This document shows, piece after piece, positions 1 through 7,791 of a stretch of 64,000 nt of DNA (position 1 is its first letter; every line of letters starts with the position of its first letter). The notes below the pieces were generated by a model, which worked only from the letters and a program-made list of their open reading frames with translations, searched no databases and had not been told where the DNA came from. The translations under genes were made by a program, and so were the position numbers. This stretch comes from JANMDN01 sp031376285 (GTDB lineage Bacteria > Actinomycetota > Thermoleophilia > Miltoncostaeales > Miltoncostaeaceae), in assembly GCA_031376285.1 (NCBI GenBank), contig JANMDN010000059.1:1-64000 (forward strand). The letters run 5' to 3'.

Positions 1-181
1 GGGCATGCACATCAAGCCCAACAAACGTACGATCAAACATCCGGCGCCTCCCGTAATTGCGGCTCTACCACCGCGATCCTCGATCACGGCGGCAACCCGC
101 GCCAACTTACGAGCGAGGCGCCGGGCACCCATACGGTCTAGACCGCGCCTCGTCCCCCGAGGCCACCTCTATCTTCGCCCT

Positions 182-391
182 ATGGACCGATACGGACTGG
201 GCGAGACCATCGCAGGAGATCGGCGCGTCGATCGCCACGAGCTGCCGTGGGACGTGGAAACGCGTCTGGCAGAGCGCCCGGACAGGATCCAGATGATCGT
301 CTGCCCGAGCTGCATGCAGGGCATCCAGATCAGCGCGCGTCGGGGCAACGGTGAATGCCCTGCCTGCCGTTGCAGTTTTCGATTGCACTAG
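182..391 (+). CDS. small zinc-ribbon-like protein
   Basis: This is a 69-residue ORF whose C-terminal half holds two CxxC pairs (Cys41/Cys44 in CPSC and Cys59/Cys62 in CPAC), the spacing of a small zinc ribbon. The N-terminal part is charged and has no recognisable fold. The frame stays open upstream to position 5, but the arginine-rich upstream part looks like non-coding high-GC sequence, so I chose the ATG at 182. No good ribosome-binding site precedes it. I do not recognise a specific family, and a chance ORF remains possible. Confidence 0.4.
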   Translation: MDRYGLGETIAGDRRVDRHELPWDVETRLAERPDRIQMIVCPSCMQGIQISARRGNGECPACRCSFRLH

Positions 392-501
392 CGCGTTTGG
401 ACCGGTCACCGAGGCCAGTCGCACGCAGGCGTGCTACGGTCCGGGGTCGAGTGAGCGCCGTTTCTCCGCGCTCGCAGGTTCATCCTTCGGCTCGCAGGTG
501 C

Positions 502-566
502 TTTCCGGGGAGGTGGACGACCCCGAAAACCCGTCGCCGCCAGCCATTGGCGGCAAGGAGCCAATG
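502..566 (+). promoter_or_regulatory. leader of DEAD-box helicase gene with two mutually exclusive hairpins
   Basis: Three hairpins can be drawn just before the helicase start. One pairs CGGGG (506-510) with CCCCG (521-525), flanked by TTT/AAA. The second pairs GCCGCCA (536-542) with TGGCGGC (548-554). The third pairs CATTGGC (545-551) with GCCAATG (560-566). Hairpins two and three share bases 545-554 and cannot form together. Hairpin three puts the Shine-Dalgarno AAGGAG in its loop and its edge and closes over the first base of the GTG start. Hairpin two leaves both free. This is the geometry of a translational switch, and a cold or temperature switch would suit a helicase gene. Function is inferred. 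Bases 392-501 show no gene. Confidence 0.5.
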
Positions 567-1768
567 TGACTGAACCAACCTTCGCCGGTCTCGGCGTGTC
601 TCAACCCGTGGTCCGTGCGCTGCACCGCGCCGGCATCATCGCCCCATTTCCAATCCAGGCGAGCGTTATCGCCGACGTGATGGCGGGCCGGGACGTTCTC
701 GCCGAATCTCCGACCGGCTCGGGTAAGACCCTCGCCTTCGGCATCCCGCTCGTCGAGCGGACCCGCCCGGCACGAGGCCGGGCCTCAGCCCTCGTGCTCG
801 TCCCCACCCGCGAGTTGGCCGGACAGGTCGCCGACGAGCTCCGCCTTGTCGCGTCCGCAAAGGGCCTGACCGTCGAAGCGGTCTACGGCGGCGTCAACCA
901 GCGCCCGCAGGTCGCCGCAGCGCGTCGTGCGGACATTCTCATTGCCACACCGGGCCGTCTCGAAGACCTCCTGAACCAGCGTGAGCTTGGTGTCGACGCG
1001 GTTGCGATGCTCGTGCTCGACGAAGCCGACCGGATGCTCGACATGGGCTTCCAGCCGCAGGTCGACGCGATCGTCAAGCGCATTCCGGCGGCCCACCAGA
1101 CGCTCTTCTTCTCGGCCACGCTCGGCGGACCGGTCGGCAAGCTCGCCGCGACGTACACAACGAACCCGGCCCGTCACTCGATCGCACGCGAGCCCGAAGA
1201 CACCAAGATGATCGAACACCGCTTCGTCTCGGCGGAGCGCGCCGACAAGCTCGACCTGCTCCTCACCGAGCTTCGCGAAGAGCGTGACCTCGCCCTCGTG
1301 TTCGTTCGCACCAAGCATGGCGCCGAGCGGCTCGCCCGCTTGCTCGATCGCAGCGGCGTGAAAGCCGAGTCGATCCACGGCGACCGCAGCCAGGCATCCC
1401 GCGAGCGCGCGCTTGCGGCGTTCGAGTCGGGCCGCATCAGCGTCCTCGTCGCCACCGATGTCGCCGCCCGCGGAATCGACGTCGACCGCGTGAGCCACGT
1501 CATCAACTACGACGCGCCTGGCGACACCGAGGGCTACGTGCACCGGATCGGCCGCACTGCCCGTGCTGGGCGCACCGGTATCGGCATCACGTTCATTGGC
1601 GCCGAGAACGAAGAGCTGATGAGCAAGGTCGTCACCGAGCTGAAGCTCATCGAGCAGTACGAGCGCGACGGGTTCCTCCTTCGGGCCGAGGCCCGCGCGA
1701 CTGCCCGCAAGCGCCCTCAGCGCCGGGGTCCGCGCGGCGGCGCCCCGAGAGCCCGCGCCGGAGTCTGA
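566..1768 (+). CDS. DEAD-box ATP-dependent RNA helicase
   Basis: This 400-residue superfamily 2 RNA helicase unwinds structured RNA using ATP, probably in ribosome assembly, mRNA turnover or cold adaptation. All signature motifs are present in order: Q motif near residues 6-31, Walker A AESPTGSGKT (46-55), PTRELA, TPGR, DEAD near 152, SAT near 184, a VATDVAARGID motif V and an HRIGRTARAG motif VI. The C-terminal 20 or so residues form a basic Arg/Pro/Gly tail typical of RhlE/CsdA-like helicases and likely to bind RNA. The GTG start follows AAGGAG at a good distance. It stands alone, followed by a strong terminator. The leader can fold over its ribosome-binding site. Which helicase subfamily it belongs to cannot be settled by eye. 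Confidence 0.95.
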   Translation: MTEPTFAGLGVSQPVVRALHRAGIIAPFPIQASVIADVMAGRDVLAESPTGSGKTLAFGIPLVERTRPARGRASALVLVPTRELAGQVADELRLVASAKGLTVEAVYGGVNQRPQVAAARRADILIATPGRLEDLLNQRELGVDAVAMLVLDEADRMLDMGFQPQVDAIVKRIPAAHQTLFFSATLGGPVGKLAATYTTNPARHSIAREPEDTKMIEHRFVSAERADKLDLLLTELREERDLALVFVRTKHGAERLARLLDRSGVKAESIHGDRSQASRERALAAFESGRISVLVATDVAARGIDVDRVSHVINYDAPGDTEGYVHRIGRTARAGRTGIGITFIGAENEELMSKVVTELKLIEQYERDGFLLRAEARATARKRPQRRGPRGGAPRARAGV

Positions 1769-1775
1769 CCTACCG

Positions 1776-1805
1776 GCTGACCGCCGCCTTCGGGCGGCGG
1801 TCAGC
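1776..1805 (+). terminator. terminator hairpin after the helicase gene
   Basis: A perfect 13-bp stem (GCTGACCGCCGCC and its complement) is closed by a TTCG tetraloop, 8 bases after the helicase stop. There is no T-run, as is usual in high-GC actinobacteria. Confidence 0.8.
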
Positions 1806-1964
1806 GGTTTGCGGCGGTGCAACGGCCTCCTTGGTCGCTCTGACCGGAGCACCTGGCCCCGTGTCAGGGACCAGGTCAGCAGCAGACGACAGCGCGCCGC
1901 GACGGTGGTGCCTGAAACAACTTGATCCCGACCCCGAAAAGCCATTCGGAATCAAGCAGCCGTG

Positions 1965-3698
1965 TCAGTTCACGTCGATGTGAACGAGGTCGATTCCCGT
2001 CGTGAGCGGACCGCCGCGCGGGACGACGGCGTAGCGCAGGCGCATGTTCTGCACCCGAGTGGTCGGGGTGAAGCCGAGTGAGGTCAGGGCGACGGTGCTC
2101 GTCACGTCGGTATTGGCGACGGTCGGGGCGGTGAGGGTGAAGCTCGTCCACGTCACGCCGCTGTCGGCTGACGCAAAGAGCAGGAAACGGCTTCCTGCGC
2201 CGGGCACCGTCGTGGTCCGGTGCACGACCTGAGCGACCACGGTCGTCACCGGGGCCCCGGGAGCGAGCGTCACCGGAACCGGCGTCAGGTCGACGTAAGC
2301 GCTCGTCCCCTCATTCCAGGTCGCGCCGCCGTCGCTCGTCGTCAGGAGGGTGCCGCTCGATGACGAGATCAGGCAGCGCGAGACGCTGGCGCAGGAGAGG
2401 CCGTAGTAGGTGGTATTCGGCACGGTGAGCGCGGTCCACGTCAGCCCGCCGTCGATGGTCTTCCTCACCTGCCCCCCGCCGCCAGCGGTATAGCCAACCG
2501 TTGCCGATGGCATGCTGACACGCCAAAGCGATTGCGTCGTCCCGGTGGTCTGCGCGGTCCAGGTCGTACCACCGTTTGTGGTGACGCGCATCACGCCGCT
2601 GTCGCCCGAGGTCCAGCACTGGGTCGCGCTGGCGCAGGAGAGACCCAACAGATTCGTGGCGACGCCTGAGGTCTGGGCGATCCAGGTCGTGCCGCCATTT
2701 GTCGTTGCGCGAATGGTGCCAGCGTTACCAACAAACCAGCAGGTTGTCGCCGAGATGCAGTCGATCTCCCAGAGAGCTTGCGTGGTGCCGCTCGCTTGCG
2801 GCGTCCAGACCGTTCCGCCAGTGATCGTGGTGAGGACGACGCCGCCGTTTCCGACCGCCCAACACGTTGTCGTCGAGATGCAGTCGACGTCCCAGAGCGT
2901 CTGAGTGGTGCCGCTCGCCTGCGCGGCCCATGTCGTCCCGCCGTTGGTCGTCTGGAGGATCGTCCCGGCCGCGCCGACGGCCCAGCCGGTGGCTGCGTCG
3001 GCGAACACCACCTGCTCGAGGTTCTGCGCGGTGCCGGTCGTCTGCACGCTCCATGTTGTGCCATCGAAGGCCGACATGGCGCCACCTGTGCCAGGAGCCC
3101 ACGCATGCGTCGCGTCAAGGTAGAACGCGCCGCCGAAGTAGGTTGGGGAGGTCGGCCACACGCCCGGCGTAACGCGCGTGCCGTCGGCGGTTGAAAGCGC
3201 CGCGAGCTGCGTCGCGGGTGTCGTGTAGGGCCCCGTGAGTGGGGTTCCGGCGCCGGTTCCGGTCGCTCGATCGGTGCCTGAGGCCATCGGCAACGAGTGC
3301 GCCATCTGGACTGCAGTGTCGATCAACCAACCCGCGCGGAAGGCTTGGATCAAATAGAAGAGCTGGGTGTTGTACGTCGCGGTGGTGTCGTTGTGAGTCG
3401 CGGCCGCTGGGCCGAGCGTCGCGATCGTCGTCCATGGTCCACCCGGCGCCGTGGCGCGAAGCACTCGATGGCCTCCCACGAAGGGGCTCGCCGAGGCGGT
3501 CCAGGCGAGGTTGACCTGACCCGCACTCGCGCCGGTCGCGTTCGGGTGAAGGGACGACACCCCCGTGGCCGGCAGCAAGGTTCCCGTGGTGATGGACTGG
3601 GCAGCGCTTGTGGCAGAGGTCAAGACGGCCACCGCGGCGCCGCAGCCGATGGTCAGGATCCCGGCGATCGCGGCCGCCAGAGCACGCCGCCGCCTCAT
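1965..3698 (-). CDS. exported YCF48/BNR-repeat beta-propeller-like protein
   Basis: This 577-residue exported protein has an N-terminal hydrophobic segment (about residues 8-28). A fibronectin-III-like stretch with tip motif VGGHRVLRA follows. Then come at least six repeats of about 42 residues carrying the signatures GWAVG or CWAVG, TTNGGTTW and QTSG. These are the YCF48/sialidase-type (BNR) blades of a beta-propeller. The C-terminal 110 residues look like a separate beta-rich domain. The sequence just after the hydrophobic segment, SAAQSITTGTL, resembles that of the TasA-like protein upstream, so it may also be processed by the neighbouring SipW-like peptidase. It is the last gene of a four-gene operon, and its ATG overlaps the previous stop by 4 bases. 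Ligand unknown. Confidence 0.85.
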   Translation of the reverse strand: MRRRRALAAAIAGILTIGCGAAVAVLTSATSAAQSITTGTLLPATGVSSLHPNATGASAGQVNLAWTASASPFVGGHRVLRATAPGGPWTTIATLGPAAATHNDTTATYNTQLFYLIQAFRAGWLIDTAVQMAHSLPMASGTDRATGTGAGTPLTGPYTTPATQLAALSTADGTRVTPGVWPTSPTYFGGAFYLDATHAWAPGTGGAMSAFDGTTWSVQTTGTAQNLEQVVFADAATGWAVGAAGTILQTTNGGTTWAAQASGTTQTLWDVDCISTTTCWAVGNGGVVLTTITGGTVWTPQASGTTQALWEIDCISATTCWFVGNAGTIRATTNGGTTWIAQTSGVATNLLGLSCASATQCWTSGDSGVMRVTTNGGTTWTAQTTGTTQSLWRVSMPSATVGYTAGGGGQVRKTIDGGLTWTALTVPNTTYYGLSCASVSRCLISSSSGTLLTTSDGGATWNEGTSAYVDLTPVPVTLAPGAPVTTVVAQVVHRTTTVPGAGSRFLLFASADSGVTWTSFTLTAPTVANTDVTSTVALTSLGFTPTTRVQNMRLRYAVVPRGGPLTTGIDLVHIDVN

Positions 3699-4366
3699 CG
3701 CAGGCCGCCCCGCGCAGTGAAGCGTGGGACGAGCACCGCGGTCGTATTCTGGAGTGCGTTCGTCGCTCGGCGCGGAAAGAGCAGGGTGACGCGCAGGTGG
3801 GCGCGCTCACCGGGCCGAAGCGGCGGCGTCTTGCGCAAGACCCGCCGGACCGGGATCCGAGTCCAACCGACGACCGCGACCATCTTCTTCGGGCAAGCGT
3901 AGGCGGGAGCCTTTGCCCGAAGGCGTTTCCATGGAACCGGGCAGCGTTGGACGGAGACCCGCAGGCCCTCGCGTCGCGCGGTGGCGAGCGCCGAGCGGCT
4001 CGGTTTGCGCTTGCATGACACGCGGCGCTTCGTTCGCGCCGACCTGCAGACCGTGCGCAGGCGCCCGTTGACACGCACCTTGCTGAGCCGGACACCGCTT
4101 CGGCGTTGCTCGCCGATCTCGAAGCGCAAGCGTCGAAGTGGGGTACGCCCGCGGTTTTGGAGAATCATGAGGCGCTCGACCCGGTCACCAGGGGCAAGGT
4201 CGCGCACTGGCATGGCCAGCTCCTTGGACTTCTTGAGGACGAGCGACGCTCGCTTCGGTCCGAGGCGAATGTCGCCTCGAACGACGGCGAGTCCCACGAC
4301 GCTTCCGACGAGGAGGATCACGAGGGTAAGCGACGCCGCGAGCCGGGTCCCGACGCGGCCTCTCAC
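3695..4366 (-). CDS. membrane-anchored exported protein of the SipW/TasA-like operon
   Basis: This is a 223-residue protein of unknown function. The start is the GTG at 4366, which overlaps the signal peptidase stop by 4 bases (GTGA) and so is translationally coupled. The frame is open further upstream, but that part overlaps the peptidase gene. Residues about 7-27 are a single hydrophobic segment. The following LAPGDRVER and LQNRGRTPLRRLRF stretch resembles the beta strand pattern of TasA/camelysin-like proteins (a PGD motif, then N-x-G-x-x-P/D-L). Several cysteines (a VCRSARTKRRVSC stretch and a later pair) may form disulfides outside the cell. The middle is unusually rich in Arg and Lys. 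It is probably a second SipW substrate, but that is inferred from context and the N-terminal pattern. Confidence 0.7.
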   Translation of the reverse strand: MRGRVGTRLAASLTLVILLVGSVVGLAVVRGDIRLGPKRASLVLKKSKELAMPVRDLAPGDRVERLMILQNRGRTPLRRLRFEIGEQRRSGVRLSKVRVNGRLRTVCRSARTKRRVSCKRKPSRSALATARREGLRVSVQRCPVPWKRLRAKAPAYACPKKMVAVVGWTRIPVRRVLRKTPPLRPGERAHLRVTLLFPRRATNALQNTTAVLVPRFTARGGLR

Positions 4367-5016
4367 GCGGGGATCCCGCGCTGATCGAGGGTCGGGCGCC
4401 AGATACGCCAGAGCAACAGGACAAGGAGAAGGATCGGAGCGAGCACCGTGGTGAGGATCGGCAGATTTCGTCCGATGAGGAACTTGAGCGCCCAACCAAG
4501 GTTCGGCACGACACCACGGACCCGCATCACGGGCCCTTCGGTGATTTTGATGGCTCCCCACTCGTCGTTTGCGGCGTTGGCATCCCCCTTGGTCACGATC
4601 ACCGGCGTCGGACCGCCGCTTGCGACTCGCACCACTCGGTGGGTGATCGAGGGCCGCCCATCGATCGGCGGATTGAACGAGATGACCTGCCCGACGCGCA
4701 CATCCTCGGGGCGTTCGGGGGTGGAGATCACGACGTCACCCGTCTCCCAGTGGGGCTTCATGCTGTCTGAGAGAACGACGCTCATCCGGTATCGGCCGGT
4801 CATGGGTCCCACGACGAGCACGAGAAACGCGGTGACGACGAGCCCGAGAGCAAGCCATGTCGCCGCCGCCATGCCCATGCCGGTCAGAGCAGCGCGCCGT
4901 GAGGCGGGCGTCTGGCATCGACGCGGTGGGCGCGGCGACGGGACGGGCGGTCGGGTCGGGGACACCCCCGGCTGGGGGTGTCCCGTCTGCGCGACCGCCG
5001 CCTGGTTGGTGGTCAT
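4363..5016 (-). CDS. SipW-type (archaeal/ER-like) signal peptidase I
   Basis: This 217-residue membrane peptidase removes signal peptides from exported proteins. It belongs to the archaeal/ER branch of peptidase family S26, because the catalytic serine (VLSDSMKP, Ser85) is paired with a histidine (SITHRVV, His126) instead of the lysine of bacterial LepB. A TKGDANAANDE box matches the third conserved block. There is a proline-rich cytoplasmic N-terminus, a membrane helix at about 52-72 and another near 185-207. It lies between a TasA-like gene and two other exported genes, which copies the Bacillus tapA-sipW-tasA arrangement, so its likely job is processing these three neighbours. The window also has two LepB-type enzymes at 59-60 kb, so this one is a dedicated peptidase. 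Confidence 0.9.
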   Translation of the reverse strand: MTTNQAAVAQTGHPQPGVSPTRPPVPSPRPPRRCQTPASRRAALTGMGMAAATWLALGLVVTAFLVLVVGPMTGRYRMSVVLSDSMKPHWETGDVVISTPERPEDVRVGQVISFNPPIDGRPSITHRVVRVASGGPTPVIVTKGDANAANDEWGAIKITEGPVMRVRGVVPNLGWALKFLIGRNLPILTTVLAPILLLVLLLWRIWRPTLDQRGIPA

Positions 5017-5040
5017 GCCGTCTCCCAGACGGCGCTTTGC

Positions 5041-5670
5041 CTACCGGTTGGTGCCGGCCCGCTGGGTGGCGGTGAAGGCGTAGTCGATGGTCGAGGTCCT
5101 GTTCTGGAACGTGTTACCGGCGGTTCCTGGGAGGGTCAGGGTGACCCGCAAAAAGTCGGTCCCGGCTGCGGTGAGGGCGGTGAGGCCGGGCATCGCGATC
5201 GTGGCGCCGATGACTGGGTGAGTCGTGATGACCGCAGACGTCGTGCCCGAGCAGGTGTAGGTGTAGCCACCCGCCGGGACGACGGTCTCGGTCCATGCGA
5301 CGGAGCAGCGGTCGATGACCATCTGCAGACCGTTCGTCGCGTCGGTGTCGAGGAGCGAACTCGTCGTCGCGGTCGTCGTCAACGTGACGGTGGACAGGTC
5401 GATCGTGCCGGTGTTTAGGAGATTGACGGCTCGCTGGATGGTGTCGTTCGGCGCGATGTTCGTCGCGGCAACCGAAAGTCGGTTCGCGGGGGCGCTCGCG
5501 CCGAGCGCGATCGTCACAGTTCCGGACGAGATGGTCTGGGTCCCGGAGACGGTGCTTGTGAAGAGCGAGTAGGTGCCGACGGTCGCGAGGGCGCCGATTG
5601 CGCCAAGCACCGCGAGGGTCGCCAGGACGCGGCTTGAGTTGCCGCCGGGCTTGCGTGAACGAGTCGCCAT
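5041..5670 (-). CDS. TasA/camelysin-like exported fibre or matrix protein
   Basis: This is a 209-residue exported protein. The start ATG at 5670 has an AAAGGA ribosome-binding site 11 bases upstream; the frame extends further but without one. Residues about 15-36 form the hydrophobic signal (LATLAVLGAIGALATVGTYS). It is followed by the FTSTVSGTQTISSGTV pattern typical of SipW-processed TasA/CalY proteins. The body is Thr/Ser-rich with LLNTGTIDLSTVTL, the N-x-G-x-x-x-L strand seen in this superfamily. In Bacillus these proteins form extracellular fibres. It is the first gene of the operon with the SipW-like peptidase 24 bases downstream. The assignment rests on the signal region and context; the body is too diverged to name a function. 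Confidence 0.75.
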   Translation of the reverse strand: MATRSRKPGGNSSRVLATLAVLGAIGALATVGTYSLFTSTVSGTQTISSGTVTIALGASAPANRLSVAATNIAPNDTIQRAVNLLNTGTIDLSTVTLTTTATTSSLLDTDATNGLQMVIDRCSVAWTETVVPAGGYTYTCSGTTSAVITTHPVIGATIAMPGLTALTAAGTDFLRVTLTLPGTAGNTFQNRTSTIDYAFTATQRAGTNR

Positions 5671-5830
5671 GTTGCGGGAAGTCCTTTCGGGTTTGACGCC
5701 AGAGGCGATCCCCCGAAGGTCCGGGGGTGGATGGTTCTCGTGCTGATGACAGCGTTCTCGGGTAGCGCGGCTCAAACGTCAAAAGCCGTGCTTCTCCCGC
5801 CGTCATCGGCATATGCCCGGCCATCCTTGA
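5671..5830 (-). promoter_or_regulatory. GC-rich leader upstream of the TasA-like operon
   Basis: No gene is visible here. The strand leading into the operon has a stable hairpin, CCCCCG (5710-5715) with CGGGGG (5722-5727), followed by the ribosome-binding site. I compared it with the c-di-GMP-I riboswitch core and did not find the conserved boxes, so I only call it a structured leader. Confidence 0.3.
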
Positions 5831-5929
5831 CCCAAGTGGTTGTGCGGGCGACAGCGACGGGTCCGCGGCGGGCGTGTCACAGAGCCGGTACGAAGTCGGC
5901 ACAATCGTCGCGCCCAATGACCGTCAATC

Positions 5930-5969
5930 GCGACTACGCTGAAACCGGGTGGTGGTCCGGGGTGGCCCC
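5930..5969 (+). repeat. dispersed 40-bp element, copy A
   Basis: One of four near-identical intergenic elements. It starts with GCGACTACGCTGAAACC and continues with GGGTGGTGGTCC then GGGGTGGCCCC (core 5947-5969). It lies between two genes that both run on the minus strand and points toward the 3' end of the coiled-coil protein gene. The other copies are at 23266-23306, 29908-29947 and 44099-44139. Confidence 0.85.
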
Positions 5970-5988
5970 AAACGGAGTGCGGATGTGG

Positions 5989-6020
5989 GGGTGCGAGCCG
6001 GTCGGAGCCGACTCGCACCC
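5989..6020 (-). terminator. hairpin after the coiled-coil protein gene
   Basis: A 9-bp perfect stem pairs GGGTGCGAG (5989-5997) with CTCGCACCC (6012-6020) around a 14-base GC-rich loop. It sits 14 bases beyond the stop of the gene ending at 6034, and directly after copy A of the dispersed element, so it could end transcription on either strand. Confidence 0.6.
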
Positions 6021-6033
6021 ACCTCAGTTGAGC

Positions 6034-7788
6034 CTACCCCCGCCCGGCGACGAGCGCGTCAGTCAGGGCCTTGAACTCGGCCCACTTCCCATCGGCGAGG
6101 AGGCCCGCCTGCCGAGGCCAGGTCGTGGCGTCGTGCATTTTGAAGCTCGGCCCCGCGTTCTGCAGCATCTCGTTCAGGCGTTCGGAGGGCGTATCGGAGA
6201 GCTGCCGCCACGTCTGAACGCCAATGTCGTTGCAGAGCTTCTCGATCGCTGGCCCGATCCCCTCGATGACCTTCAGGTCATCCAGGTTCAGCGGACTGCC
6301 GAGCACCTTCGCCCCTTCGCTGACATCCGGTGGCGGCGCTGCGACGACGGTCGCAGCAGGCGCCGCTTGCTCACCGCGGCGTCCAGCGGTGAGGTGGTCG
6401 GTGAGAGCTTTGAAGCCGGTCCAGTGGCCTCCGGCAAGGAGCGCTGCTTGTCCTGGCCAGGTCGCTGGGTCGTGGACGCGGTAGTTCGGTCCGGCTTCGT
6501 CGAGCATGGCTTGGAGGCGGGCAACGGGCGTGTCGGCGAGCTGGCGCCAGGTGTGGATTCCCTTCGCGTTACAGAGCTTTCCGATTGCCTCGCCGATCCC
6601 CTCGACCGCCGTGATGTCATCGGCCTTCACTGAGTAGCCGAGGATTCCGTGCGCCGCCCCGACATCCGGTGCGGCCGCGTCCGCCGCCGCCTCCAACTCG
6701 CGAACGCGAGCGAGGTGGCGAGCTGCCTCAGCGGCACGTGTCTCGAGCTCGCTGACACGGGTCTTCAGGCCAGCCGTCGATGCCTCGAGGGCAGCGTTGC
6801 GGGCCTTCCAGCTCTCCGCGTCCGCCTGGGCGGCCTCGGCCCGCGCGACCCGCGCCCGGAGCGCTTCGGCCTCCTGGTGGAGCTGCGCATGCTTCGCTTC
6901 CCAGCCCTTGGCGACGCCGAGACTGCCTTCGAGTTCACGGATTTGGGCACGAAGTCCGGTGGCTTCGGTGTCCAGGCTCGCAAACCGGCTCTGGAGCCCT
7001 TCGTGTTGGCCCGCCGTGGACTCGAGACCTGCGACCTTGGCTTGGAGCCCCGCAACGAGTGCCGCGTCGCGTTCCAGGTCTCCGATCCGCGCGCGCAGGC
7101 CCTCAGCTTCGCCCTTCAGTGCATCGTGGTTTGCCGAGAGCGCGGAGACGTCACCGAGCTGCGCCTGGGTCTGGGCGACCTCGGCCCGGAGGCGTTCGGC
7201 CTCCCCATGCAGCTCGGCATGCTTCGTTTCCCAGCCCTTGGCCTCGCCCAGACTTCCTTCGAGCTCACCGATCCGCGCGCGGAGCCCGCCCGCGTCGCTG
7301 TCGAGGCTCGCGAAGCGGCTCCGGAGCCCTTCGTGTTCGCCTGCCTTGGCTTCGAGGCCGGTGATCTGGGCCTGAAGTCCTGCGACGAGCGCAGCATCCT
7401 TCTCAAGCTCACCGATGCGCCCGCGAAGTATGCCCGCCTCGGTGTCGAGGGTTTCGAAGCGCCCCTGGAGGTCCGCATGCGCTCCGGACGTCGTTTCGAG
7501 GTCGGCGATCTGGGCGCGAAGGCCAGCCACGAGGCCAGCCTCGACGGTAAGGTCGGCAACCTTGCTTTCGAGCCCGCTGTGCGCGCCCGAGAGGGCGGCG
7601 TAGCGCGTCTCGTGCTCACCGATCTGCGACGACAGGCCGGCGATCTGTGTGTCGCGCTCGGTGATCGCCGTGGTCTGTCCACCACGCGAGAGCCACCAGC
7701 GACAGAACCAGTAGACGAGCCCGAGGAGGAACCCGATGACGAGGGCCGCGAGAAGCAGCGGCCAGATTTCACTAAAGACATATCCCAT
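6034..7788 (-). CDS. membrane-anchored coiled-coil protein with two C-terminal helix-hairpin-helix-like domains
   Basis: This is a 584-residue protein. Residues about 7-30 form one transmembrane helix (LLLAALVIGFLLGLVYWF). Residues 45-385 are a long coiled coil built from duplicated blocks, since the set VAGLQAQITGLEAKAGEH / SRFASLDSDAGGLRARIGELEGSLGEAKGW is repeated almost exactly about 115 residues later. The C-terminus carries two copies of a domain of about 85 residues, each starting near IEGIGPAIEKLCN or VEGIGEAIGKLCN. This is the helix-hairpin-helix-like fold annotated elsewhere as flap-endonuclease-like or DUF4332, with conserved TWRQL, DTP and TWP motifs. No nuclease active site is visible. 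It starts 3 bases after the OmpA-like gene stops, so the two are co-expressed and probably form one envelope-associated unit. Confidence 0.8.
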   Translation of the reverse strand: MGYVFSEIWPLLLAALVIGFLLGLVYWFCRWWLSRGGQTTAITERDTQIAGLSSQIGEHETRYAALSGAHSGLESKVADLTVEAGLVAGLRAQIADLETTSGAHADLQGRFETLDTEAGILRGRIGELEKDAALVAGLQAQITGLEAKAGEHEGLRSRFASLDSDAGGLRARIGELEGSLGEAKGWETKHAELHGEAERLRAEVAQTQAQLGDVSALSANHDALKGEAEGLRARIGDLERDAALVAGLQAKVAGLESTAGQHEGLQSRFASLDTEATGLRAQIRELEGSLGVAKGWEAKHAQLHQEAEALRARVARAEAAQADAESWKARNAALEASTAGLKTRVSELETRAAEAARHLARVRELEAAADAAAPDVGAAHGILGYSVKADDITAVEGIGEAIGKLCNAKGIHTWRQLADTPVARLQAMLDEAGPNYRVHDPATWPGQAALLAGGHWTGFKALTDHLTAGRRGEQAAPAATVVAAPPPDVSEGAKVLGSPLNLDDLKVIEGIGPAIEKLCNDIGVQTWRQLSDTPSERLNEMLQNAGPSFKMHDATTWPRQAGLLADGKWAEFKALTDALVAGRG

Positions 7789-7791
7789 TCG

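Noticed and set aside
785..1945. A 386-residue antisense ORF over the helicase gene, and similar long antisense ORFs elsewhere (for example 47415-48960 and 55923-57590)
   Set aside because: Long shadow frames are expected opposite high-GC genes; the products are rich in Arg and low-complexity and show no family motifs.
5671..5830. A c-di-GMP riboswitch upstream of the TasA-like operon
   Set aside because: A hairpin and a GAACC box-like stretch are present but the conserved GEMM-I core boxes and GNRA-tetraloop arrangement are missing.
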